From positions 6,160,501 through 6,224,500 of the forward strand of contig OZ024869.1 of the NCBI GenBank assembly GCA_964017185.1: 64,000 nucleotides of DNA, read 5' to 3'. Positions 1 to 11,408 of this stretch are shown here, in pieces. The notes under the pieces are model-generated. The model searched no databases. It worked only from the letters and a program-made list of their open reading frames with translations, and had not been told where the DNA came from. The first letter of the stretch is position 1. Each line of letters starts with the position of its first letter. The position numbers were made by a program, and so were the translations under genes. This DNA is from Rugalucina vietnamica. Lineage: Eukaryota; Mollusca; Bivalvia; Lucinida; Lucinidae.

Positions 1-429
1 AAAATTTTTCCCCATTCAAATGCATTGGCAACCTATGTTGACCTTGCCGTAAAATAGGTCAAGGTCATCACAGGGTCATGATTTATATACACATTGTAGT
101 GCTTGAGCCATTAATGCTTCATGCCAAGTTTCGTTGAAATCGGTCCACTGGTTCTGGAGAAGAAGATTTTTGAAGGGTTTTTATCATATATGGGCATGGC
201 GGCCATCTTGGTCATGTGACCTGGATTTCTTATATATACATTGGTTCCCCCTTCCTATTGATGCTTCACATAAAATTTGGCTTTGATTGGCCAAGCGGTT
301 TCAGAGAAGAAGATCTTTGAAAATGGTGGACGACGGACGACGGACGACGGACGACGACGCCGACGGACGGACGCCGGGTGCCTCCCTATCCTATAACCTC
401 ACCTGAGAGCCTTCGGCTCAGGTGAGCTA
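1..429 (-). repeat. Dispersed repeat, AGCTCACCTGAG family, cut by window edge
   Basis: Reverse complement of the copy at 62029-62614: same order of phrases (accttgaccta, ggcatgaagc, atggccgccat) and the same CG-rich GACGGACG stretch near the end. The outer end carries a short hairpin (CACCTGAGAGCCTTCGGCTC) followed by CAGGTGAGCT. No coding potential was seen. The start of the element lies outside the window. Confidence 0.85.
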
Positions 430-2615
430 AAAACATAATTACAATATATACAAAATATAAATCGTTACAAGTTATGTAGGCTTCAGATATAAAAGATGGT
501 CTGAATTACACATGCCTCTAGAATTTACGGGCGACGCGCCAAATGATAATATTTCACCAGGAGGTTCGGGTTGGTGAGAAATTAGTCGCTATAACCCACA
601 AGCGAAGCGAACATGGACACATAACCATCTGAAATTTCAGCGGTGGAAATCAGAGATTCAGGGAGGGCATTCCAGTCCCTGGTAGTCGGGGGAAAGAAAC
701 TACATTTATAGTCCTCTAAGCTAGCAAATGATATCTGAAATACATGTACATGTACCATGGAGTGATTATTTCTACAACACCTAGTCGTGGGGAAAGGTTG
801 TCTGTAGATATTCTGGCTTTACTCTTCAGACCTTTGTATAGCAATAATAAGTCGATTATCCCCCCTCATTTACTTGAGGGATTCCCACTTGAGTTTGTCA
901 TACTTCCTTCCAAGTGACAAATGTAAAAAACTGTCTCAATGGACAGATACAATTAAATTATTCGTTCTTTAGTGTTATTAATTAATTAACCACATAATTA
1001 TTTAGTAAAACAAAACTGTTTTATATTGATAAAAATGTATATTAATCTCAGGGCTGATATTTTACTGTTGGTCAGTATTTTGGAATGGACAAATGCAAAT
1101 AACAAATGTAGTATTGCTATGTCTTTGATTGAAGCAGGTGTGATCCTTTTAGATTCAACTGTTTTCAACTATAACTGATAAATAGACTTAAACTACCTTT
1201 GTATTTTACGTGACAAATGCGTAATTTACGTGACACTACTTGAAAAAACATCATATTCCGTAAACTTAACTACTGAAAAGTACATAATGGACATTAAAAC
1301 ATTTATTGACGCTGATTCAAAGCACAATCTTAGCTATATAATACGTCATATTGGCATTTTGAAAGTAAGTACCGTCACGTAAGTTACTGTCACGTTTATT
1401 ACATTTTCAACTTTAGCATCCGAAAAAACACCTTAGGGTCGTTTGATATTAACTTTATTTTTTTTGTGAGATGTATTCATCCTCCTTACTTTCATATTCA
1501 GATAACGTTGTTTCAAATACCATGTTGGATTTGTAGAAACTGGTGTCACGTATGATTACATCTTAAAAGGGACGCAATGGTTAAGCAGGGGAATTAGATC
1601 TATTTGACCAAAATAGTAAAGCAAAATGAAAAATCCATATGTTATCCATATAAAGGACATATTCAACTATTTAATTGACACAGTTTGGTCTGCAATAAGA
1701 GTAAGCAGTATTAAGATTAAGTCACGTAAATTACCGAAACTCTGTGACATGCTTTTTTCGATTTTTGATGTTTGATGTTTTTGTTTGTTTACAACATATA
1801 AAATAACCATTTCTTTTACCAAAAGATAATGTCAAATTAAGTAAATCGAACAATGTTGTTTCGTGTGAAAATAGAGTTTGTTAATTCTATCGCCTTTTGA
1901 ATTTTTGCATTTCAGTTTGTGACATGCCGTTTTTGGTGGGGTCATGCATTATTCACTACTACCAGAGATCTTAAAAAACATAACTGGGTATCATACTTTA
2001 TTCGGTTTAAATGGAGATAGTACCAAATTTTGAAAATACAGCCAACCGTGGTGATATATTGAACAATGTCACTCCAATTTTTATTTAACACCCCGAGACA
2101 GGGGGTGCGCTGCTTATTTTAGAATGAGTGATTACGTTTTTGAATATTGAGAAAGTTCATGTATTTACTGTCTTATTACCGGAATAAATTGTATTTTGGT
2201 AATCCCCATCACTTGTTCTCCATTCTTCTGTTGAATCAATATGTGCTTTGTAGGTCACAGTCCATGTTGTGTTGGTTTCGCCATGGGGAGTACGAGTTAC
2301 TTCAAGGGGATACATGTCGAAACTGTCCAGATATGATGTTTCAGTCTCTTCTCCCTGCTTTAAAGATCACACACCCCACTAAAAGTGTATTGATTTATAA
2401 TACTGTTTACATGTTAGTTTGATATAATAATGATAAGAGAGATGTAATTTAGAGCGTATCAAACAGAGAAGCTGCAAAAACAGGTAGACTTCATTAACTA
2501 GTTTAATCATGTTTGAATGCCTTTTTGGAAAATGGGTTAAGTGGTTAAGTTAGAATAATTTGATTTAGTTGAGTACCGGTAACTGAGTAGCTGCTCATTC
2601 AGTTTATCGTAGAAT
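430..2615. other. No gene recognised
   Basis: AT-rich sequence without a convincing ORF, splice-bounded exon or recognisable repeat border. The tract 640-870 (a stretch reading like a decayed ORF around GGGCATTCCAGTCCC) may be an old element remnant, but I could not place it. Confidence 0.5.
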
Positions 2616-2694
2616 ACAACACAACACAACACAACACAACACAACACAACACAACATAACATAACATAACATAACATAACATAACATAACATAA
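2616..2694. repeat. Compound pentanucleotide microsatellite (ACAAC)n(ATAAC)n
   Basis: About eight ACAAC units run directly into about seven ATAAC units. The sharp switch suggests one substitution that was then amplified. The apparent 60-aa minus-strand ORF over it is only the repeat read as CVVL/CYVM. Confidence 0.95.
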
Positions 2695-2763
2695 TACAAA
2701 CAATGCAATTTATTTCCAATCATGGGCCACCATATAACATCACATTAATCAAATATTTATAGA

Positions 2764-2873
2764 TTATTGAATGAATATCGTAAATACGGAACGAGTTCAT
2801 ATTGTGAGGACACACGAGCTTGCGAGTGCGTCTCCGCACGAGTTCCGAATATTTTACGATATTCATTCAATAA
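2764..2873. mobile_element. 110-bp palindromic MITE
   Basis: Terminal inverted arms begin TTATTGAATGAATATCGTAAA on both strands and continue through a CGGAAC/GTTCCG box, leaving a GC-rich centre with an ACGAG/CTCGT symmetry. Too short to code. The structure is that of a small foldback element. Confidence 0.8.
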
Positions 2874-3263
2874 CCTCTTTATTATATACCCTTTAGTAAG
2901 CAATGGAGGGATTTCAAATGCTTATTCCTGGCATCTCCAGGCCTGCTCGACCTTTCCCCTACAAACGTTAACGCAAGAAATGTGACGTTGCATCAAAATT
3001 GATGACGTCGACGTGACTTTTCGACAATAATGCTGTCGAAAATTTCATGAAAATGTTAGAAAATTGGAGTGCCAAAGCTGTATTATTTTTTGTTCAAAAT
3101 TACAGGTATTTGTTTTTAGATGACGTTTTGTGCATTTATTGTGCGACGCATTCTGTAAAGTTGCTAGTTTCGCCGTTTGTTCAGTTGAAGTGCAAAAGCA
3201 AAATGGCTGCCAGATATTTTTTCAATGGCGACCACCTTTTGAAAGTAGTCCCGCCGGGAACGT

Positions 3264-3323
3264 GCTTCCTTGGACCCGTGCAATATAACAGAACGTTCCT
3301 TTGACCCGTGCAATATGACAGAG
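3264..3323. repeat. Two-copy tandem repeat of about 31 bp
   Basis: The phrase TTCCTTTGACCCGTGCAATA occurs twice in a row with small changes, each followed by an ACAGA box. No function is evident. Confidence 0.7.
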
Positions 3324-3751
3324 GTTTCCATGGAAAACATTCTAAACTATTGAATATGGGAAAACATTCAATGTTATCAGCAATGCAAAGTGAACGGGGC
3401 AATTTCTTGGGTATATAATTAACACGAAATTGATGTGCACAAACAAAGTGACAAAAACTTGATTCTGATTAGACAAGAAACACAAGAACAATACATTAAC
3501 ACAATAGCTATGTTACTTCTAGAGGGAATACGCCCACTTTCTTGACAACCACTCAAACGCTTCATATAGCTACATATACTTATTGATAAAACTCTCGGAA
3601 AACATAAGCATTTGCGTTGTTAACTGCCACTGGAACTTTTGTACATACTCGTACATGTATTTAAGAAAGAGACGACGCGACTCACATGTGTTTCGGAAAC
3701 ACATTACTGTTCAAAACAGGAATAATTGTATACACGTAGCTAATGTAATGA

Positions 3752-3841
3752 TTAAAACATTGCCTCCTCTATGTGTTCCTGTTTTTCATCTTCTGACTCT
3801 GTATGCAATGCGTTGCACATCTGCTCCATGGCCTTCCATAC
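3752..3841 (-). CDS. Terminal exon of a coiled-coil gene (29 codons plus stop)
   Basis: Read on the minus strand, a good 3' splice site (TTGTTGTCACCAG) opens a phase-0 exon coding 29 residues that begin VWKAMEQMCNALH and end in an acidic tail EEAMF before TAA. The tail (ESEDEKQEHIEE) is strongly acidic and helical in character. It fits as the 3' end of the gene whose other exons are at 5519-5638 and 6897-7010, because all are phase 0 and on the same strand. I do not recognise the protein. The link to the other exons is inference and needs a transcript. Confidence 0.5.
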   Translation of the reverse strand, partial: VWKAMEQMCNALHTESEDEKQEHIEEAMF

Positions 3842-3944
3842 CTGGTGACAACAAAATATTCTAAAAGCATGTTAGTGTACTATCAACGGTAGATTGATAG
3901 GACCATGGGCTTTTGCACCTTACGTACGTTTTCATATATTTAGT

Positions 3945-4440
3945 TAAGTTCGGGTAACTGAGTGGACGCATATTGGGAAATAGCTGCTCACTCGGCTTCC
4001 GATATGTGTTCACTTAGTATAAGTACCTGATTTTAAATCGAATTTTTTTCCACCCCGGTTTTTGAAATGGGAATTTCTTTCTGATTGTACCATTTCCTGA
4101 ACATTGCCTACTTTTACCGTTTGACATTATGTAAAAAGGTACAAGTAGACAACGATCAGGAAATGGCGCAATCAGAAAAAGATTCCCACTCCAAAAACCG
4201 AGGTGGGAAAAAACCAAATCAACAATCAGGTCCTTATACCATGAAAACACATCGTTTTACCATGAAAACACATCGCAGCTATTTTCCCATTAGGTGGCCA
4301 CTGAGTTACCTAAACGTAACTAAAATTATGATAACATACATAAGGCACCAACAGCACAAAAAAAAAATTATTAACCAAGACATAAAACAATAAGAGCCAC
4401 CACAGAAGTATCGCCTTGGAACGATCAGTAATACAAAACC
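3945..4440. repeat. Two head-to-head copies of the ACAAGTAGGCAAAGATCAGG repeat
   Basis: A reversed copy (about 3945-4120) meets a forward copy (about 4130-4440), giving an imperfect 500-bp palindrome. Diagnostic phrases are GGTACAAGTAG, CCCACTCCAAAAACCG, GAGCAGCTATTTTCCC and AGAAGTATCGCCTTGGAACG. The family recurs at 10085, 19445, 24855, 31180, 39640, 55935, 57170 and 58205. Confidence 0.8.
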
Positions 4441-4966
4441 ACTGGCGGTTTACAGGTACCTAACCTCACCTTCAACTTCTGCAACATTCACAACATTTAG
4501 TTTGTTGTTCGGTCCTCGTGGTGAATCTCTAGCTAGTCAATGAATCATCATGAATAATCAATTAAATCAAATATCAGAAATGTAGCATCTATGTACCTTC
4601 CCTTGCATTCATGCTCCCATTTGTCCCTATTTGCATGATCGTTAATTGTGTCTTGCATTTGTATTTATACAATAATCTTTTTGTCTGACTGATTGATTTA
4701 AGTGACCGTTTCTATGAAACCATTTCTCAGGTAGGTCTATTTCATTATATTTACATTTCTGATGTAGTCTTAAGGAATATACTGAAAGAACTGAAATACA
4801 GTTTATAGTTCCATGAACAGCATCGTGTCACGCGAAGTCACATGATCCAAACTTGACGTCAAAAACATGACTCTCAACAATGTGATTGGACGTTGTAAAC
4901 GTCATGACGTCATCGATGCCGTTCCACTGTTTGGACACACACTGTGTCTATTTGCTTGTAAAATGA

Positions 4967-4980
4967 CCCCCCCCCCCCCC
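4967..4980. repeat. Poly-C tract, 14 nt
   Basis: Uninterrupted run of 14 C followed by ACTC. On the minus strand it is a G14 tract that could form intermolecular quadruplex structure, but no other G-runs are nearby. Confidence 0.9.
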
Positions 4981-5069
4981 ACTCATAATTTTTAACAAGC
5001 GATAGAGAGAAATGAATGTAAATATAAGTTATGAAAGTAAAAGTAGGCAATGAAAGGAAATGACGCAAT

Positions 5070-5222
5070 CTGAAATTTATTTTTCTGATGTCCGTGTAGC
5101 AAAGAACCACAGTGGGTTGTTAGCAAAGCATACACGAACCCCTTCGGGGTCTATTCATTTTGTACGCAACCTACTGTGGTTCATCATAGCTTCAGACACA
5201 TCAGAAAAATGAAATTTCATCA
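5070..5222. mobile_element. About 150-bp palindromic MITE
   Basis: The arms run TGAAATTT...TTTTCTGATG...GAACCACAGT..GGTTG and the complement CAACC.ACTGTGGTTC...CATCAGAAAAATG, around the small hairpin CCCCTTCGGGG. No coding capacity. It abuts the foldback repeat that follows. Confidence 0.75.
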
Positions 5223-5500
5223 GGATAACATGTCCATGAAATGTATAACCCTAAATCCCCACTTTTATATAGTAAAACTGGGGTATGCAGGGGTATACCT
5301 ATTTTTCTTACTTTTGCTCCAAAACATAGATTGTGGGTATTCGTTAGATCCGCATCGGCGAGGCGGTTCTAACGTGTACCCACAATCAATGTTTTGAGCA
5401 AACATATTAAAAATATCGATTTTTTTCTACTGAAAATTTACATTTTTACAACTTAAAAAATCTCTGTATATTGTATGGGCAAGTTTTCGTAATGATTTCA
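5223..5500 (+). repeat. Foldback repeat, TTGTGGGTA family, copy 1
   Basis: Begins with the ATGTCCATGAAATGTATA box, then TTTTATATAGTAAAACTGG and GGGGTATACCTATTTTTC. It has a central 80-nt palindrome (CAAAACATAGATTGTGGGTA and its complement about a CGGCGAGGCGG loop) and ends GGGCAAGTTTTCGTAATG. Other copies: 23325, 25410, 32930 (interrupted), 43835, 63395. Confidence 0.85.
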
Positions 5501-5518
5501 TAAATGAAATGTTTCTAC

Positions 5519-5638
5519 CTGTTTTAGCCGTCGGTTTTGTTTCTTCAACAGCTTGTTAGACGCCATTGTTTGTCGCAACAAAGATTTTGTCTTTGCTAGC
5601 TCAGTCTCCGTCTCAAGAATTCTGGTGGTGCCACGCGT
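5519..5638 (-). CDS. Internal coiled-coil exon, 40 codons
   Basis: Minus-strand exon bounded by TTTCTTCTCACAG and CAG|GTAGAA, exactly 120 nt, phase 0 at both ends and open throughout. It encodes TRGTTRILETETELAKTKSL followed by LRQTMASNKLLKKQNRRLKQ, with leucines and isoleucines at heptad spacing and many K/R/E/Q, typical of a coiled coil. It has no ATG-initiated ORF of useful length, so ORF finders miss it. The protein family is not recognised. The next exon upstream is probably 6897-7010. Confidence 0.65.
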
Positions 5639-6896
5639 CTGTGAGAAGAAATTAACCGTGTCAAGAGAATGACAATAATTTTAAAATTCATCATTATGGT
5701 AGTTCTATTTATTTCTTGTTTAATCGTCTGATTCAGTGCAGTCAATTCAAAGATACATGGTAATAAAGCTGTACCATTATACGCACAGACAAGTAAGTAA
5801 CGGCAAATTAATGTACAGATCAGTACCGATGCATTCTAGCATCTTGGAAAGCGTATCTTATAGAAATAAGCAAAATACTGTCTTTGTTTGTATAATTATT
5901 ATACATGAATTAAATACGTCACTTTAGTTAAGGACTTATGGGTGGTCACTGTATATACATAATTGAAGATTTTCCTGTATAAAAAAGCATTGTTTATTTT
6001 GTCAACAATGCTACATTCTTTAGCATGCTTTATCATGGGACTGTTGAATATGTTGCAAATACATGGATTTGTGTATACATGATTGTGAAATGAGTGGTCA
6101 GCTCAGAGCAAGTGAGTCATTTTTCAGTTACTTCCGGGTTGAAATCATCGGACCCATTTTTCTTAGCTTTTTGAAAAAAATAAGCCAGATTTTTCGATGT
6201 AGTCACTGACTTCAATCATATAAGAACCTGAAACAAAAGGCATGTCATTTTTCAGCAAACAATAAGCACACACGAGCCGCCCCAAGTTACCCACTTTCAG
6301 AATTTTCCAGAAAAAAAAAAAACAAAAACATGTTTACACTAACTTTTCCCAGAGAAATACATTTCCATGACCTTAAAATAATCCTTAATTTGTCAGATTA
6401 TGTATCCTAGACATTTAGGCTTTGTGTAATTTTTATTCAAATGCATTCCATTTTCCAGGAAATGGGTCCCACGAAAACCAGTTACATTTCCAGTTTTACA
6501 TCAAGCTATTTTAAAATAATAACTATATTGAGTAATTCCTAGTATCTGTGACGTCTATTAGCAATAAATACACATCATCAGTTGATTGACATATTCAAGC
6601 AAAACAGTAGATTTCTGTTTTACATACCCCACCCACCCGTGTCAATATTGATAAATTCTTAAACCTAAAATGTGGATGAGTCGATTTTATTTGTTTATAA
6701 AGGCTTTCGATCTATAATCACAAGTTCTACCTACGTTACATGTTTAAAATATAAATAAGAGTTGATCATTTGGATGACCGTTTTTCTCTTTGAATCAATT
6801 TACTTTTGTCATTTTGTTTTTTTTTTTTTTCCAGTTTTTATTTTGAGCAGGAACTTCGCATACCTTTTATTACATATTTATTATCACTGATACTAC
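5639..6896 (-). other. Putative intron between coiled-coil exons
   Basis: About 1.26 kb without ORF, repeat border or obvious element. It contains only short A/T homopolymers (for example near 6309 and 6818). Confidence 0.5.
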
Positions 6897-7010
6897 CTGT
6901 TGATTTCTGTTGTTAAGAACTTGGTCCTTTGCCCAGGGTGTGTTGGTTATCTTTTTCGAGTGTTTTGTCTTAAGTTTCTGTACTTGATCTTGTATAGTGG
7001 ATTGCAGTTT
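6897..7010 (-). CDS. Internal coiled-coil exon, 38 codons
   Basis: Minus-strand exon between GCGTTGAATTACAG and AACAG|GTAGTA, exactly 114 nt, phase 0 at both ends, with no stop. It starts KLQSTIQDQVQKLKTKHSKK and ends AKDQVLNNRNQQ: a basic heptad-rich helix. Length divisible by three and matching phases support membership in the same transcript as 5519-5638. Upstream of it on this strand the next supported exons are beyond the retrotransposon at 17951 and 18640. Function unknown. Confidence 0.65.
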
Positions 7011-8482
7011 CTGTAATTCAACGCATACACTAGTATACTAACCGACAAAAGCAAATGAACAATACATACCGATTTATACAGCATTGAAGGCAGATCATTT
7101 TCACACAATTTAAAGACATACTGTATATTTCTGTCTATTAAGAGCCATCAGCTGAGCATCAATCATTGGAAACCCTAGTGGCCTGACAATGAATCAGAAT
7201 AAGGTACGGGCCAAAACAAGAAAAATCAATATTGATTTTAGAGGGAGGAAATTTTATTGCACATGTTACATGTATGCAGGGACCATAATGGTACTACTGG
7301 TATTATCCTTTAGGGGCCTCTTTATTACCCCCTGCAGAGATGAGATTATTACCTCATTATGACAGTCCTTTGATCCCTGGACCATAATGCACCAGCAGGG
7401 GTCATACATCGAATAAACAGTGGTACCAATTTAGCTAAAGAAATTTGCGTTGTCAATAGAATTCCTTTTTGTAACACACAAAGATAAAAGCAGGGGAAGG
7501 AAAAGGGGTAGGGACATTTTGAAAATCTCAGATCAAACTCTAAACTAATACGCTGAGACAACAAAATATTGAATAAGTTTAAGCTGAACTAAATCAAATG
7601 TCACTGCATTCGTCATTGCGACCGCATGCTGAATTTCTTTCATTGACTTCCAGAAAGACATGTTTCATGGAAAGCAATGTCAAAAAGAGAAATTGTTCCC
7701 CATAAGAACCTTTAACTAGCACTGTGTCCAAGCTGGAAGTGGTAAAATTATTTACAGCGAGTCTGATCACCTAAACCAGCAATTACGGCTTCATAACAAA
7801 GCGCACTGGCAGAAAATAACGTCGAACATCTGGCTGATAATTTTCAAACAGCGCGACTTATTTGATTGATGAAAACAAAAAGGGGTAGTAACAGAGATAG
7901 TTCCAAAGAAATAACGATAGCTGAATATCCGACTAACATTGAACTTCAGTTGTGTAGACTTTGACATGTAACCGTTGAACCATAAGGCTGCACGAGCAAA
8001 TAATGGCTTAAAGTAAAGTATGCAATTATACAGTTTTTACCAAATGTTTACCCCCTAAAACGATTTCGGAATCATTAGCCAATAGCAAGGGACGCTCAAT
8101 TAAATTACAAAAACATAATTCATAACATCAAAAAGTGACGGGTTTCTTTTATCGGTCAGTATACAACTTAACGAATTACGAATATGAAAATTGATCAAAA
8201 TTCGTAAATAAGACACGATGTATAGTTTGAAGAATTAACAAATCGTTCTAATCGTGCCGATAGATAATTCTTGTAATTGTGAAAACACTCTACCGGCCAA
8301 GTGGCAACATTTGAGATATTTCATTGAGTAAAATTCGAACAACAAGCAATGGCCAAACAACTAATTTATTCCAAACCGCTCGTTGAACGTTGTCGACGTT
8401 TACGGAACATAAGACGTATTAAAATTGCCACTTGTTGAAAATGCTTATTTCATTCATGGAATTATACATTGTATCGAAACTT
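7011..8482. other. No gene recognised (likely intron)
   Basis: AT-rich, no repeat family identified. A 35-nt splice-bounded candidate near 7773-7807 was considered and rejected because its phase does not fit its neighbours. Confidence 0.45.
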
Positions 8483-8526
8483 CTTTCTTTCTTTTTTTCT
8501 TTCTTTCTTTTTTTCTTTCTTTATTT

Positions 8527-8582
<56 letters not shown>

Positions 8583-8584
8583 TC
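8483..8584 (-). repeat. (CTTT)n tract forming the 3' tail of a LINE
   Basis: About 100 nt of CTTT units, some with an extra T. On the minus strand this is (AAAG)n. It lies immediately 3' of the LINE ORF, where some non-LTR elements carry a microsatellite-like tail in place of poly-A. Confidence 0.85.
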
Positions 8585-8608
8585 CAGATGTGTATCACTA
8601 ATCTGAAG

Positions 8609-9619
8609 TTACTGAATGGGAGGTGGGTCAGCAACCACATCGATACTGGAAATCCCTTTGTTGATGTTACACAAGTATAACCTTTTTAGATGCAATTTAT
8701 AACATAAAAGTCTGGTTTTAGTTTCTATAACGTCCAGGAACTCTGTATTATTTGGAAGAATGTCTGGAGCCAATTTCCGGCAATCCACAATAAGCTGTAC
8801 CAGTGTCTCGGAGTCTGTGATACGCCTTGCCCATTCACCTGGGCCCAGAGTCGAACTGATACACTGCTTGAGTTCATTTATATATCTAGTCCTTACTATA
8901 TTAAGCGCAGGACAGCGAGTGAGCATATGTACGAAGTCCTCGTTCTCTATGTAGCATAACGGGCAACATGCATCAACAGTCCCCTCCATTCTGAATATTT
9001 TTCGATGATTTTGTAGAAGATAAGTCCCCGTTAGAATGCGCACCTTGACGACTGCTCTCATCACATCCATTCTGTTGGACTTAACCGTATTCCAGACTGG
9101 GTGGGTGGTACCCATATGAAGACTATCAAGATGGCAACGTTCCAGCGTCGACTTCTCCCCTTCTTCTTCTCGAAGTTGTTTCGTCCAGTAAACTCTTAAA
9201 GTCTTTTTAACTAGTAATTTCCACCCTTCCCTACTCATTTTCACAATCTTTTCAGGAACCGGCAGGCTATACTTCTCCAGAAGACCAGATACATGTTCAA
9301 AGAAACTTCCATCTCGCAGTAAAGTAATTTGCCTTTTCCACGGATCTTGTAGAGTAGAGTTTTCACTTTGAATAACCGAATAAAACAAGCCCAATTGCTT
9401 TCTTTCAATTTCTACTTTCAACGGTAAGGTACCCAGGAGTAAATACACTATACAATTTGCTGTCCTTGTTCGTAAAGACTGTATATTTTTCAAAACTTCT
9501 ATGTGGAATCCTTCGAGTTCATCTATCTGGCACTTGTTGAGTAATAACGCCTCCAGTCCATATAACAGCCGAGGTACAACATATACTTGAAAGATCTTAT
9601 GAGATAGCTTTGCATTCAA
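8609..9619 (-). CDS. LINE ORF2 C-terminal fragment (RT thumb plus zinc-finger end domain)
   Basis: Open for 336 codons, with the first codon TTG and no ATG at the truncation. The N-terminal part (YVVPRLLYGLEALLL, then DELEGFHIEVLKNIQSL) matches the RT thumb region of non-LTR elements. Residues about 225-255 hold the terminal zinc knuckle C-P-L-C...E-D-F-V-H...R-C-P-A. Palm motifs including the catalytic YxDD are absent because of truncation, so this copy cannot be active. The intact frame suggests a recent insertion. The clade is not assigned. It lies in the likely intron of the minus-strand coiled-coil gene, in the same orientation. Confidence 0.8.
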   Translation of the reverse strand: MNAKLSHKIFQVYVVPRLLYGLEALLLNKCQIDELEGFHIEVLKNIQSLRTRTANCIVYLLLGTLPLKVEIERKQLGLFYSVIQSENSTLQDPWKRQITLLRDGSFFEHVSGLLEKYSLPVPEKIVKMSREGWKLLVKKTLRVYWTKQLREEEGEKSTLERCHLDSLHMGTTHPVWNTVKSNRMDVMRAVVKVRILTGTYLLQNHRKIFRMEGTVDACCPLCYIENEDFVHMLTRCPALNIVRTRYINELKQCISSTLGPGEWARRITDSETLVQLIVDCRKLAPDILPNNTEFLDVIETKTRLLCYKLHLKRLYLCNINKGISSIDVVADPPPIQ

Positions 9620-9835
9620 TAAGATCTATCTTTAAAAGAGTTCATTGATATTTTTTGTAAAGAAATCGCAGGGGCAAGCACATTGACCAATCATATTGTG
9701 AGAAACCTGGTATAACGAAACACGTGACATAGATCGGATACCTGGATGAACGATCCGGTCAATGGAATACCGAGAAACTTGTGATATGAAAGCACGTGAC
9801 CTGGGAGAAAAAAAACTATGCTCGGGATAGGTTTA

Positions 9836-10450
9836 TGAAAACCTATCCTCCGCACAGGTTTAGGGAAGGAAACCTATCTGGAGGATAGGTTGAACGGAAT
9901 TAGTGTGCATTTGGCTTGCAGCCTAAACAGAGATTTTACGAAAGGGTTGTTAAACCAAGTTAATCACCTTTTTACCTGTGATATCGCGAGTTTTAAGTAA
10001 AACCTATGATAACAGTCCATAAACCAGGTTAAACACAAACGTACATATACTAGAATTTTCGCTAGAAACTCGGGTTTACTATTGTAAAAAAGTACAAGTT
10101 GGCAAAGATCAGGAAAAGGCGCAATCAGAAAAAGACTCCCACTCCAAAAACCTAGCCTAGGTGTACAATAGTAAACCCGAGTTTCTGGCGAAAAACCTAG
10201 TAGGCTTTCTTCTGTAAACCTATGTTTTCTTGTTAAACCAGGTTTATCGCACATAATCCAGGTTTAACAGACATATACCAGGTTTCTCGGCCGTTATCCT
10301 AGGTTTCATCACTTAAACCAGGTTTCTCTCACATATACTGGGTTTCACAAAGAGAAACCTGGTATAACGATCGAAAACATAGGTTTAGGGAAGAAAACAT
10401 AGGATAACGATCGAGAAATCGGGTATATATCCGTTAAACCTAGTATATTC
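9836..10450. repeat. Degenerate palindromic minisatellite, left part
   Basis: Repeated units of about 20-25 bp built on AAACCTGGTTT and variants (AAACCTAGTATA, AAACCAGGTTTATC, AGGTTTCTCGGCC) joined by linkers such as ATCGCACATA, CGATCG and TATGTCCGTT. The units occur in both orientations. A copy of the ACAAGTAGG repeat sits inside at about 10085-10155. The array continues at 17357-17500; the retrotransposon split it. Confidence 0.8.
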
Positions 10451-11261
10451 TGTTACGTGCCAGGCGTAACTAGAAGATTAAGGAAACCAACAAGTTGGTT
10501 AGCCAGCAACAAGCTTTGTTTAAAATTTAACAAATTTATTTAGAAGTGATTTAACCAGTAATTACATGTGAAACAATCAAAAGCATATATACAATCAAAC
10601 AAAAATGAATGTACAATACCTTTCAAGATGTTAATTCCCTTAAAGAATGTCTGAATGTCCCTCAGAATTTTTTAACACAAGTCTGTATCAGTTTCTGATC
10701 CCAAGAATTAAAGTTTGTTTCAAAATAGCACTATGTCCCAATCCAGAATCGAATATCACAAAGTAATCCAAGAATAAGTTTAAATTCCAGTAATAGTAAC
10801 AGTACCCAAAGATTGTCCTTATGAAAATTTGTAGCCCTTATATAGCACTGAGGAACACTCAGGATTCTTCCAGCAAATTCTATGATATCATATACTAAAA
10901 ATGACAAGTTGTTTACCAAAATTTAATGTTTTGGAATATTCTAGAGAGGCCATTATCCTTCCAGAAAATTCCACAATATTCTTTTGACATAAAAAAAAAA
11001 GATTTTTCTAGAAGATTCTACATCTTTGGTTCTTCCAGATTTTTCCGGACTTTTCCGTCAAAGAACAATTTGAAATTTCTAGAAAATTCTGAAGTAAACA
11101 ACCTGTTTATGTCCAATATCTGGGACACTAAAAGTAAATAATTGCTAAGGACAACAAGTAAACATCATACGTATAACATCATACTTTCCTGGGCATACTC
11201 CCTTGGGAAGTTTACCAGTACTGAATGCACATCTTTCAACAAGTAACTGTCATACATAACA
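10451..11261 (-). repeat. 3' LTR (811 bp)
   Basis: Matches 16529-17356 almost base for base. Differences seen: a 20-nt gap near 10792, a longer A-run near 10990 and about three substitutions. Terminal inverted repeat TGTTA/TAACA. In the element's orientation this LTR follows the purine tract at 11262-11273. Confidence 0.95.
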
Positions 11262-11273
11262 CTTCCCCTCTTC
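11262..11273 (-). other. Polypurine tract of the retrotransposon
   Basis: On the minus strand the bases GAAGAGGGGAAG directly abut the start of the 3' LTR. This is the expected position and composition of the primer for plus-strand DNA synthesis. Confidence 0.8.
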
Positions 11274-11408
11274 AAAGAAAAGAAAGTTTTATAAAATAAA
11301 GCTTTCTTTTGCAATACTGGATAATTGTATACAATATGTTTAGCAAAATTTGTGCAAAACTAATCAAATACAACAGCACAAAGCTGGACATCAGCATTGT
11401 AGAGGCAC

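Larger units (their letters stand above)
8483..9628 (-). mobile_element. 5'-truncated LINE (non-LTR retrotransposon)
   Basis: A minus-strand insertion made of the last third of a reverse-transcriptase ORF, a very short 3' UTR and the (AAAG)n tail. An in-frame TAG just beyond 9625 and the sudden loss of homology-like sequence mark the 5' truncation, the usual result of incomplete target-primed reverse transcription. A target-site duplication could not be identified by eye. Confidence 0.8.

Noticed and set aside
1..429. Possible 3' UTR of a gene left of the window
   Set aside because: Sequence matches the dispersed repeat at 62029 throughout.
2537..2719. 60-aa minus ORF reading CVVLCC/CYVML
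   Set aside because: It is the pentanucleotide microsatellite translated.
4448..4520. Splice-bounded candidate exon on the minus strand (DSPRGPNNKLNVVNVAEVE reading)
   Set aside because: Its phase (1 at the 3' end) does not fit the phase-0 exons on either side, and the alternative frames contain stops.
7773..7807. 35-nt segment between good AG and GT sites on the minus strand
   Set aside because: Length and phase do not match the neighbouring exons; likely chance.
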